NCBI GenBank assembly: GCA_025769875.1
Contig: JAGFNK010000278.1
Location: 1-64,000 of the forward strand
Direction: 5' to 3'
Origin: Russula earlei
Lineage: Eukaryota; Basidiomycota; Agaricomycetes; Russulales; Russulaceae
DNA: 64,000 bases
Shown in pieces: positions 23,926 through 33,069 of this stretch; within the stretch, counting starts at the first letter, position 1, and every line of letters starts with the position of its first letter. Below the pieces are notes generated by a model, which was not told the origin of the DNA, made no database searches, and was given only the letters and a program-made list of their open reading frames with translations. The translations under genes were made by a program, and so were the position numbers.

Positions 23926-25080
23926 CCCAGTCAATTTTTGTGGTTCTTGAAAATATGTAAGGTTTTTATGGTCAGTCCTTATTCTTATTGGTTTTTCTGC
24001 ACCAAGGAAGAATCAACCATTTTTTAGGCTGAAGATGACAGCTGCTAGTTCTTTATCATGTGCATCATAGTTTCTTTCTGTGTCTAGTAATGTTCTAGAG
24101 TAGAATGCTATTGGGTGTAGTCCATCTTCATGTTCTTGAGAGATGACTGCTCCTATGGCAAATCTGGATGCATCTGTATCAAGGATAAATTGTTAGGTCC
24201 AATCTGGTGTTTGCAAGACTGGGTAGGATGTGCATGTTTCTTTTAATGCTTGGAATGCTTGGTCTTCTTTGGGTGTCCATTCCCATTGTTTGTTTTTCTT
24301 TGTTAAATCATTAAGGGGTCTGGCTTTCAGTGAGAAGTTTGGGATGAAATTATGGTAGAAATTACAAAATCCTAAAAAGCTTCAAACTTCTTTTAATGTT
24401 TCTGGTGTAGGCCAATCTTTGATTCCCTTGACTTTGACTGGATCCATGGTTATTTTTCCTTCACCAATGATCACCCCTAGGTATTCAATCTTTCTTTTCT
24501 GGAATTGACATTTTTCCAGTTTGAGGTATAAGTCATGCTGTTTTAATTTAGACAAGATGTGTTCAACTTTAGACTGGTGTTCTTTTTCATCATTTTGTGT
24601 AGCAATAATGATGTCATCCATATAGATTTTCAACCATCCTTGGGCGAGTTCCTCTTGAAAGATGTTGTCCATCATGGTTTGGAATGTTGCTGGAGAGTTG
24701 GTTAGTCCAAGGAACATCACTGTTGGTTCAAATAGTCCATCACTTGTTTTGAAGGCAGCTTTCCATTCATCTCCTTCTTTAATTCAAATGTTGTTGTAGC
24801 CCCATCTGATGTCAAATTTAGTGAAGAGTTCTTTGCCTGCTAAGGCATGTATTAATTCAGGAATCAGGGGATGTGTATAAACATTGGGTATTGTCCATTT
24901 GTTGAGATTTCTATAGTCTTGTACCAGTTGGAATTTGCCGTCCTTTCTTTGATTAAGAAGAAGCTGCTTGCATATGGTGAATTGCATCTTCTAATTCACT
25001 TTAATTGTAAGTTTTGTTCAAGGAATTTTCCTTGTTCTTCCTTTTCCTTTGGTGACAAGGGATAAACCCTACAATTGATT
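23926..25080 (-). pseudogene. Gypsy reverse transcriptase and first half of RNase H
   Basis: RT blocks run QDYRNLNKWTIPN, ELFTKFDIRWGYNNI, FLGLTNSPATFQTMMDNIF and the catalytic KIYMDDIIIAT, then QFQKRKIEYLGVIIG and the RNase H lead-in with RTDHKNLTYF near 23940. A TGA follows WGYNNI at about 24784 where CGA would be expected, and other stops occur near 24380. The RNase H reading resumes at 22963 with QQARWMQYMQDFN. Confidence 0.93.
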
Positions 25081-25275
25081 GTTGTCAGGGCATCTGGTTT
25101 AAGGTTGATGGCATGATCCCATTTTCTTGGTCCGGGAAATCTTTCCAATTCTTTTTCCATGACACTTGGCCATATTTGTGGTATTGTGAAGGAATATCTG
25201 TTGCCAGGTCAGTTGTCTTGTGTTGGTTTGCAATTCCACTAATTGTTGGGCAATTGTGGTTATTCATAGCTGAGT

Positions 25276-25766
25276 TTATATCCAGAGTTCATCGCCTTCC
25301 TCCCAGTTAGTGAGACTTCTTATCCAGTCTGGTGCTTCCTGATCTCCTGACAGGGCTATTCTTCCCATCAGTGTCCCTTTGGACCAGTTTATTTTGGGAT
25401 TGGTCGACTCAAGGAAGGGATATCCCAAGATTAAGTTGTCTTGTCCAATATCTGCCACAAGGAATTGATGTTTGTTCTTTTGTCCTAGCAGTTTCAGCTC
25501 TAAATATACAGCCTGGGTAATCTTTCCCAATGGTTGGGGGTGTTGTTGACATTCTTAACTGTCCTGGGCATAGATAGCTTTCATGTTTTTAATTGGAGCT
25601 TCTTGGTAAGTCTTGGGGATATGAAGCATTCAGTCACACCACTGTTGATTAGTGCGGTCTTCTTTTCAGCTTTTGTGGTCCCAATGTACATCGTCAAATT
25701 GACCTGCATTGACCTTTTAATAGTTTTATATACATTGGTGACACCTAATGCCCATGCAATCACCAT
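25276..25766 (-). pseudogene. Gypsy aspartic protease
   Basis: The frame reads LTMYIGTTKAEKKTALINSG, where the usual catalytic D-S-G appears as N-S-G, then VTECFISPRL; in the next frame follows QFLVADIGQDNLILGYPFLE, the conserved G-x-D-x-I-L-G-x-x-W/F-L block. Loss of the catalytic Asp plus a frameshift mean the enzyme is dead. Confidence 0.85.
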
Positions 25767-25771
25767 TATGC

Positions 25772-26353
25772 TCAGGCTTCCAAAAAATCCTCCTCTCTCT
25801 CTTCTTCAGCTTCTTCAGTCAGCATTTTAATAAACTCTTCTCTCTCCTTTTTAGAAAGACCCTTCGCAGCTTTCACGGCTTTAACAGCTGTGCTTTCTTC
25901 AATGATTTCAACCATGGACAATTCAGGTGTGGCTGTTGTAACTTCCATTGCGTGCATGCATGTCATCTGTTTTGGTTTCATGGGACAGTCTCTAGTGAGA
26001 TGTCCTTGTTTTGAACAATGAAAACACCTGCCTTCAGCACAGTGCTTTTGTTTGTCAGCCTTGGTAATGGCTTTGCGAGCTGTGCTGGCACTGGTGTCCA
26101 TCATGTTTGGATTGCAAGGTGGAAGTTGAGCGCAAGGCACAGTTGCATTTGTCAGGTTATTCATGCATGTGCCCCAGGTGGATAGACAGGCCCAAGGGCG
26201 GTTTGGGTTCACATTTCAATTGTGTGAGTTGGCGTGGTCCAAATGGACCATGCATTTACACATCCAAATGCGATGTTGTCTTTGTCCACCAGAAATCCAT
26301 TGTGAGAAGGTGGTAGGGTCTTCCTGACTGATGATGGCTTCAACCAATGGTTT
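25772..26353 (-). pseudogene. Gypsy gag, zinc-knuckle part
   Basis: Contains CFHCSKQGHLTRDCPMKPK, a perfect CCHC zinc knuckle, followed by an acidic tail (EEREEFIKML, EEAEEEREEDFLEA). It is separated from the N-terminal gag by Copia-2 inserted at 26354. Confidence 0.92.
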
Positions 26354-26878
26354 TGTTGAGATTATCATTGATTTGGGTGATTTGGTATGTTACCACTACC
26401 CTGGGACGTTGTGATGTAATCACAGCTCAGACGCGTTGACGCGTCGGTTACACGGACCGGGCATCACTGGCGTAGACGCATGACGCGTCGGATCACGCGG
26501 TCCGGCTCAGCTCATATGCTGAGATCTGCGTTACTTACAATAATAAGTTAATTGATGACAATCGGTAGCTACTAACGACTGATCCTTGTATGATCTTTGT
26601 TTCTTATTGATGGTAGCTACCTGCAGTGTACTTAGAGACGCTCTGGAGTACTTAAGAGCGTCGTATTTCGATAGATCACTTCAGTCTTGTCTTACACAAT
26701 ACTGAAGTGAGTACTTACTGTTTCCTATCTTATCTCTCGCATCTAATCACGCGTTGTAGATATCTTGTGATAGGTATTACTGAATTATAGTCTTGTCTTA
26801 CACAATACTGAAATATCTTGTGATAGATCTTAAGGATCTTATCGCTCTTATCATAACCTGCGCCCATCTGCTTCAACA
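26354..26878 (+). repeat. Copia-2 5' LTR
   Basis: A 525-bp LTR from TGTTGAGATTATC to CTTCAACA. It has an internal duplication of the TCTTGTCTTACACAATACTGAA block (near 26680 and 26790) that the 3' LTR lacks, which explains the 83-bp difference. Confidence 0.95.
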
Positions 26879-26890
26879 GGTTATGGGCCC
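26879..26890 (+). promoter_or_regulatory. Copia-2 primer-binding site (anticodon arm of initiator tRNA-Met)
   Basis: GGTTATGGGCCC immediately after the 5' LTR is a 12-base complement of the anticodon arm of an initiator tRNA-Met of the C33 type (GGGCCCATAACC). Confidence 0.7.
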
Positions 26891-26894
26891 TGAC

Positions 26895-28000
26895 CGTGTC
26901 TAAATTCCAAAGTCGAAGATTCACACACAAGCTTACCATTTTTTCCCTCTTCACAAGCCTCTGTTATCAGACGACACCCTACTCCCTCGGTCCCTGGAGC
27001 CGAAGGATTGACGCGCGCGTTATCTATCACGCGTCAGGGGTACTGATTTGATCTTCAATAATCCGGCAACAACTGCTCCGTTAGCCTGGGTTGGCAATTC
27101 GCAATTACCTAAAGTTCACTCACAGCACCCTCGCCTAATGTTTACGTTCCCTCCTCGATCTCGATCACTCGCTTGGTCATCTCGCTTACTGGCCATTACC
27201 CCACCTCCTGAATAATTATCGCGCGTCGCATTACAGTTACAGATGATAGCCCCTCCAGCAATACTTCTTAGGACGCTGAGGGAGAACACTTTTAGATGCA
27301 CGCGCTCTTGAAATATACATTCAGAAGGTCACATTGGCAGTAACAAAAATGACATCAAATTGTATACTTGCAAGCTCAAGTGGGAGGAACTCAAACGCGC
27401 ATACGGCGGCGTCAGATCAATGTCAAGCGTTCTACACATGGGCATCCCTTACACGCACATTCCTAGACGTTAGGCGACACACATCAGACGTTCCCGCGAT
27501 TGCAAACATCAAACGATGCATGGATCACTCTCCAATATAACCATTTATTCATATCGAATCTCCATTTCATCTCCAAACGTTATCCGACGCTCACTTGGCT
27601 GTCGCGTCGACAAATTCTAGCCTCCGGCGCTCCGATGGACCTTTCCACACACGATCCAGGTACGGATCAGTAATGAAGATGGTCGTCGGGCTGGCCTCTC
27701 CGCCTCACAAAATACAGTCATTCCAGTAAAGACACACAACACTACGTCCGAAATACAATGCTGCTATTGCAATCAACTTGGGCACGCAGTATGGACTACC
27801 GGAAGGAGAAGGCAACGAATACAAAAGTGACAGGCACTGACAGGAACGTCAGCGCGTACATAGTGGGCAATACTGCTCCTATCACCGAGGTATCGGACGT
27901 CCGATGAATATGAGATTCTGGGTTTCCCTTTACGCGGCGGCTAGATCTTGATCGACTACGGAGCTCCTCATCATATTAGTCCGTTCCGGACCCCCGACTT
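26895..28000 (+). other. Copia-2 leader and eroded gag region
   Basis: No convincing frame. A CCHC-like reading near 27755-27800 (CYCNQLGHAV-like) hints at a former gag nucleocapsid. Repeated GCGCG-rich words give it a base composition unlike the surrounding Gypsy. Confidence 0.5.
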
Positions 28001-28006
28001 CATTAT

Positions 28007-29480
28007 TTGCGCTCCGGCCTCCAGATCTATTACTCTGGGAGGTTATACAGTCATCAGACAGATTGGGACTGGATCTGCGTCCGTCTTGCCGGCCGGAAGG
28101 CCTTGGAGATATCCTTATTAACCCTCATAGACATTCTACATGTACCGAAGGCCGATGCATGCGACTACACAGTGCGCGCGCTACTTCGGAACGGGGGATG
28201 CATCACTTACACTCAAGAGGGGTGTTCAAATTTACACATCAAAGATCGGAAGATCGCGCACAGCTGGCTGGAGAACAATCTATTGTGTATTAACTTCATA
28301 ACTCCAGCTCTACACGCGCAAAGAAGTGTCCTATCATTCCACATCCAGCATCAGCGCATGGGACATATGTTTCCACCGCGCGTTAATCTATCACAGTGAT
28401 TCCGGTACTCGGATCTCGCTTGGCTTTACGGATCGCGATCAGTTATCCTGTCCGGAGTATACACTCGGCAACCGAATGCTTCTTTTCTGGGCTTCCCCTT
28501 AGCGATCGGATCCTCGGCTACAGATTATCTACAGCACCTTAGCCGATCTGCTGCACGCGAGATCAATTCGAGGCGCTAGCTATTGAGGCAACGCGCGCTC
28601 ACATACTTATCAGTTCATGGAGGGATCAAACATAGATTAACAATGCTAGATTCACCACAGGAGAATGGAGTGCCGGATAGATGGAATCGGACCCTTGAAG
28701 ACAACACGCGCTCAAAGTTGCACGGCGCTGGTCTTAGCCTCGGGTTCTGGAGCATAATACTAACGCTGCCGTCCATACTAATGATCGGACTCCATCATGC
28801 ATTCTCTGTGCACACACACTTCATACACTGTGAACGGACGGACTGACTCCAGTCGTCTCACAATTCCGCCTTCTTTAGATGTAGGGCGTATGTCTACACG
28901 CCTGACCATCGTAATCTTATCGCGCGACAAGCGCATACTGCATAGCCAGGGGACATGTTACAGACACTGCTCCGCCTGCACAACTCTTGGTCCCTACAGG
29001 ACCGGTGACATTCTCTGCCTTACTTTCACATAAACCGGATCGTCGGCACTTCGTTCCGCACCTCCGGAAACCCCATTAGATTCCCTCACACCACACTCAC
29101 TCGACCTTACCCCACCTATACAGCCAGTTCCACACACTCCGCCACACCGTTTATGCCATCATCACTTAGCATTATTGGGACAATTCATTGGTCCACCGCG
29201 TCCGCTCTCAGTTACACATCTTGGGTCTTATTCGCGTCCGCGTTCCGAATGTTTCGGAGGGACTGCATACACAGATCCGAGAGGGCGCTTATCACATATG
29301 GCTCGGCTACGCGGAAGCGATCACTAGGCTACATATCGGGAAGGCACTTTATCGGATTCTGCCGATGAGTGGCAAGTCGCGTGTCAAATATGTGATCGAC
29401 GCGCTTGCGAAAATTGGTACCTGGGATATCAATTGATCTTATAGATCTCATCGGAATGGGTGTGCAGCACGCAAATCTTG
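28007..29480 (+). pseudogene. Copia-2 protease and integrase remnants
   Basis: The frame at 28007 has LIDILHVPKADACDYTVRAL and GGCITYTQEGC, matching the Copia protease and pre-integrase region. At 28610-28800, HGGIKHRLTMLDSPQENGVP and RWNRTLEDNTRSKLHGAGL match the integrase C-terminal core, and REGAYHIWLGYAEAI at 29278 matches the post-integrase linker. The first acidic residues of the catalytic core are missing, and stops and short deletions break the chain throughout. Confidence 0.8.
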
Positions 29481-30240
29481 GAGATTTCGTGCGCGTTTCA
29501 GTTGCACAGGGGTTCACCCAATTTACAAGGCATTGACATTGATGAAACCTTCTCACCAGTAGCCAGGTCCGAGTCTTAGCGACTCTTGTTCAGCGTTGGC
29601 CGCGCGAACACATTGGGAAATCAACGGACGTCTTGTCGGCGTTCCTATTTGGCTCACTGGGTGACAAGATTTAGTTTTATTGGAGCAACCGCAAGGCTTC
29701 ATCACACCGGACGGACAAGAAAGTTTTTCTCTGGTCTTACACAGGCCTATCGTACATGGGACTTACGTTCTCATGGAGTCCTTAGTGACTCGCGTTTACA
29801 TGCATGCATTCTCATGCGGGCATCGACTTAGCACGCACGCATTCTCATGCGGGCTTCACAAGTCATACGCACGCATTCTCATGCGGGCTTCACGTTCATA
29901 CGCACGCATTCTCATGCGGGCATCGGTTTCACGCGCACGCATTCCCATGCGGGCACTTATCTCGGCTTCGCGCTCACGCATTCTCATGCGGACATATGTC
30001 ATCGCCAAAGACGCGGGGGGATCCATTGCCATTTCCTTATCAGTTCACATCCTCTCTGCCGATGACATCATCATCTTACGCGACCCTCGCGGTCTCGACG
30101 CTCACATCTACGGGCAGCGCTCACATCTACGGGCACATATACATCCTTGTCTATACGCTACGAGTTGACAGATCTAGGCGAGATCGCGTCATATCTCGGG
30201 ATCCGCGTTACACGCGATCGCTCGGCTAACACAGACATCG
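29480..30240 (+). pseudogene. Copia-2 reverse transcriptase remnants
   Basis: Motifs: DIDETFSPV near 29530, then EQPQGFITPDGQESF at 29683. Further on, the block TYELTDLGEIASYLGIRVTR-like sequence near 30150 matches the region after the YVDD box. The sequence between them is replaced by the hairpin repeat array at 29800-29998. No functional enzyme is possible. Confidence 0.75.
29800..29998 (+). repeat. Tandem hairpin repeat (CGCATTCTCATGCG)
   Basis: Six copies of a block of about 30 bp, each with the core CGCATTCTCATGCG or a one-base variant. Each core is a 5-bp stem with a TCTC loop, so the array can fold into a row of small hairpins. In the forward frames it encodes HAFSCG/HSHAG repeats. 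It sits inside the decayed RT region of Copia-2. Confidence 0.88.
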
Positions 30241-30593
30241 ATCATTCAAGGTACATCTCGGATCTCTTCGGGATGGCGGATTCCACTCCGCTCCGCTTCT
30301 GTAATCTTGGAGGTCTTACCTCGGGATGGCGGACTTCCGTTCCGCTTCCGCATTCCGCTCCGTTCCGACACGGAAGTCCAGTTGATCAAGCACTCCGGAG
30401 ACGCAACGCCTATGGCGATTAGGCAATATATTAATGTTTTAACGGCAGCCTCCCCTATGTGCAGATCTGAACACTTCACTGGAAACTTTCCTGGCAGTCT
30501 ACACTTTCCTGGCAGTCTCTCGACTGTGCGTTTACACGCATTCACACGCGTTCACACTCTCCTTGTCTCTCGCCTGCATACACATATTCATTT

Positions 30594-30672
30594 GGAGTCT
30601 TTCGACTCATTTCCTTTGGAGTCTTTCGACTCATTTCCTTTGGAGTCTTTCGACTCGCAGTCTCTCGACTCA
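30594..30672 (+). repeat. 24-bp tandem repeat (GGAGTCTTTCGACTC core)
   Basis: Three units of GGAGTCTTTCGACTCATTTCCTTT, then a degenerate fourth. The period is a multiple of three and encodes ESFDSFPL. The core GAGTCTTTCGACTC is itself an imperfect palindrome. Located between the RT remnants and the 3' LTR of Copia-2. Confidence 0.85.
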
Positions 30673-30836
30673 CCCACTCTTTAATCACTAGCATTTCACT
30701 GCAATACCTACCTCATCAAGACGTCCACCTGCTGATGGTCTTACCACGCCGCACGCCCACGCGCGACACCAGTCCTTTCGTTACTGGGTTAGATCTCTCT
30801 TGATCTAATCTACCGACTGTCTCAATCACGGGGGGA

Positions 30837-31278
30837 TGTTGAGATTATCATTGATTTGGGTGATTTGGTATGTTACCACTACCCTGGGACGTTGTGATGT
30901 AATCACAGCTCAGACGCGTTGACGCGTCGGTTACACGGACCGGGCATCACCGGCGTAGACGCATGACGCGTCGGATCACGCGGTCCGGCTCAGCTCATAT
31001 GCTGAGATCTGCGTTACTTACAATAATAAGTTAATTGATGACAATCGGTAGCTACTAACGACTGATCCTTGTATGATCTTTGTTTCTTATTGATGGTAGC
31101 TACCTGCAGTGTACTTAGAGACGCTCTGGAGTACTTAAGAGCATCGTATTTCGATAGATCACTTCAGTCTTGTCTTACACAATACTGAAGTGAGTACTTA
31201 CTGTTTCCTATCTTATCTTGTGATAGATCTTAAGGATCTTATCGCTCTTATCATAACCTGCGCCCATCTGCTTCAACA
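30837..31278 (+). repeat. Copia-2 3' LTR
   Basis: A 442-bp LTR, otherwise nearly identical to 26354-26878. Confidence 0.95.
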
Positions 31279-31283
31279 GGTTT

Positions 31284-32090
31284 AGGGAGTCCACATGCAA
31301 AAAGGCGCATGACCATTGGGTCATCCATGTGAAGTGATCCTCATCTGGCAAGCAACTCAAAATTAGTGATGTACTCATCCAAATTGTTGTCCTTCATCTT
31401 GAGTTCTTGCAGCTGGTCTTGCGCATGTTCTTGCTCAACATAGTCTGTAAATGTGTGTTTGAATTTCTGCTCCATAGCCTGCCAGGCAGTGAGCCCAAAC
31501 AGAATTTTGGTGGGGTTGGCAACTACTTTGTCAAGCCACACATCCATGGCCTCGACCCAACCATTGACTCGTGGTCCTTCCATAAGCAACAGGAAGTATG
31601 AACATTTTTTGATGGGGTCTCTAGCAATCTTGGTGTCATGATTCATCCTCATGAAGCATCAAAAGGCTGTAAGGAAGATGTGGGTGTGAGCACAATCGCT
31701 GTTAAAGGCCTTCAGGGGAATGCCTTCAAGTTTTCTGTTGTCAGAGGGGCATGTGTCATGGTCATAGTTGACACATGCATCGTAGTCATCAGGGTCAAGG
31801 CTCAGAGGTCGTCTTCTGTGTCCTCCAAAGCCTTGAAATTGGCTGGGTTGGGGAAAGGCTCATGTTGTGCTGGACAATGGAAGTTGCTGTGGAACAGGTG
31901 CATCTGGTTCATCATTGGCAACATGGATTTGAGTCATGACCAGAACTTCTTGTTCCCTTGGTTCTGCAGGCACAGGGGTCAATTCTTGAGTGGAATGTGG
32001 TACTGGATCTCCTGAGGCAATTAGAGCATCCATGTCCAATCCTGGAAGAGGGTCAAAGTTTAGTTCAAAAATTGGGCATGTGCCACACAT
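31284..32090 (-). pseudogene. Gypsy gag, N-terminal and central part
   Basis: The frame at 31341-31652 reads KKCSYFLLLMEGPRVNGWVE, then DKVVANPTKILFGLTAWQAM and LQELKMKDNNLDEYITNFEL, which is the Retrotrans_gag domain (W-x-x-x-M...F, then L-x-x-Y-x-x-x-F). A Pro/Glu-rich N-terminus precedes it (31860-32090). Stops near 31660-31850 break the frame; the rest of gag lies beyond Copia-2 at 26353. Confidence 0.85.
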
Positions 32091-32451
32091 GGCAGTGAAG
32101 TAATCTTTGCATCATTTGATCTCAAACCTCACTCCATAGAGTGTTCTGAGACCTGCTTTAGCTTGCTTGTATGGTGCAAAGAATCTGGTCCAGGAAGTGG
32201 CATCTACTCTGAGTTGTCAGAACAGTGTGTTCTTCCTGAACTGTTCTAGAACAAGGGTGATGTCGGTGTCCAGGTCTAGTTTGAATGGGAGTCTTAACTC
32301 TCCCAGCCCTTGGTTAGAAGGTCTTCCTAATCCTTTGTATCTCCAGTCTCTAGCCATGGAGGTCATATTTCAGAGAGAAATTGGTCTATTCGAAGTGGGT
32401 GCATGGACACATGTTCAAGGTCAAGGGTTCAAAGAGGAAAGCTTGTTCTAA
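32091..32451 (-). other. Gypsy leader between 5' LTR and gag
   Basis: Minus-strand sequence between the LTR and the first gag frame; interrupted, no separate gene seen. Confidence 0.6.
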
Positions 32452-32941
32452 TGTCACCAACTGGGGGCAGTGTCGCTGACAAATCCATTCACATGCGAGA
32501 CAAGGCAGCAAATTGAGCAAGACACAAAGTCTTCATGAAGGTCAGGGATCTTGGAGACAATAATGCCAAGGCAATTATGTTCTGCAGAGAGGGGAAAGGG
32601 ATGATAAGTCTTCGTGTCTGAAGGCTTAGGGGTTTGAGACACTTTCTAGGACAATTGCTTGATTGCTTGCAAGCCTACAAGTTCTGAAGCAGGAATCCAG
32701 TGATATTCACAGGAGAACAAGCTTGGGGCTTGTTCCCTTCAACTGATAGGTTTATATACATAGAGAATGCTATATCAAATAGTATCCTACAGGTAGAGGG
32801 GAGGCAATCAATTGAGAACATGCTGGAAAGTGCTGGTAAACATGAGTTATACAAGAGTCATCAAACACAGGGCAACACAATGCTTGTCTGGGTAGGCTAG
32901 CCTGGTTGCCAGTCCGGTCCAAAGTACTGGATCTTGTGACA
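32452..32941 (-). repeat. Gypsy 5' LTR
   Basis: Partner of the LTR at 12536-13016. The element is transcribed leftward from here. The primer-binding region immediately inside (32451 downward on minus) starts TTAGAACAAGC and does not match a tRNA 3' end that I can recognise. Confidence 0.95.
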
Positions 32942-33069
32942 CCTTCACTGTCACAGCCCTTGGACAACATGCTGCATGCCCTGGAAATGATCATCAATGC
33001 ACACTTGACTGCACCATCTGATACATCCAAGGCACAAGCAACAAATGCCTAGTCTTCCAACATGGCCTC

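Larger units (their letters stand above)
26354..31278 (+). mobile_element. Copia-2, young insertion with degenerate genes
   Basis: 4925 bp with LTRs 26354-26878 and 30837-31278 and target duplication GGTTT (26349-26353 and 31279-31283), inserted in Gypsy gag. The LTRs show only about two base differences by eye plus one 83-bp block present in the left copy alone. A polypurine tract (ACGGGGGGA) ends at 30836. Internal sequence carries scattered Copia motifs on plus, but with many stops and frame changes. Confidence 0.95.
12536..32941 (-). mobile_element. Ty3/Gypsy chromovirus with four nested insertions
   Basis: Two similar LTRs (12536-13016 and 32452-32941) stand 20.4 kb apart and share the 5-bp target duplication CCTTC (12531-12535 and 32942-32946). 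Minus-strand order is gag, CCHC knuckle, protease, reverse transcriptase, RNase H, integrase, chromodomain. A polypurine stretch (AAGGGGGTGA on minus) adjoins the 3' LTR at 13017. Insertions at 13215-14043, 15624-21972, 22964-23925 and 26354-31278, each with its own duplication, total 13,085 bp; subtracting them gives an element of about 7.3 kb, normal for a chromovirus. Many stops make it non-autonomous. Confidence 0.95.

Noticed and set aside
29800..29998. CRISPR-like array
   Set aside because: Units are contiguous degenerate repeats without unique spacers of constant length, in a eukaryotic retrotransposon.
12536..32941. Classic RIP (CpA to TpA) as the main mutator
   Set aside because: The changes I could read between LTR pairs fall mostly at CpG, not CpA; a quantitative test was not possible here.
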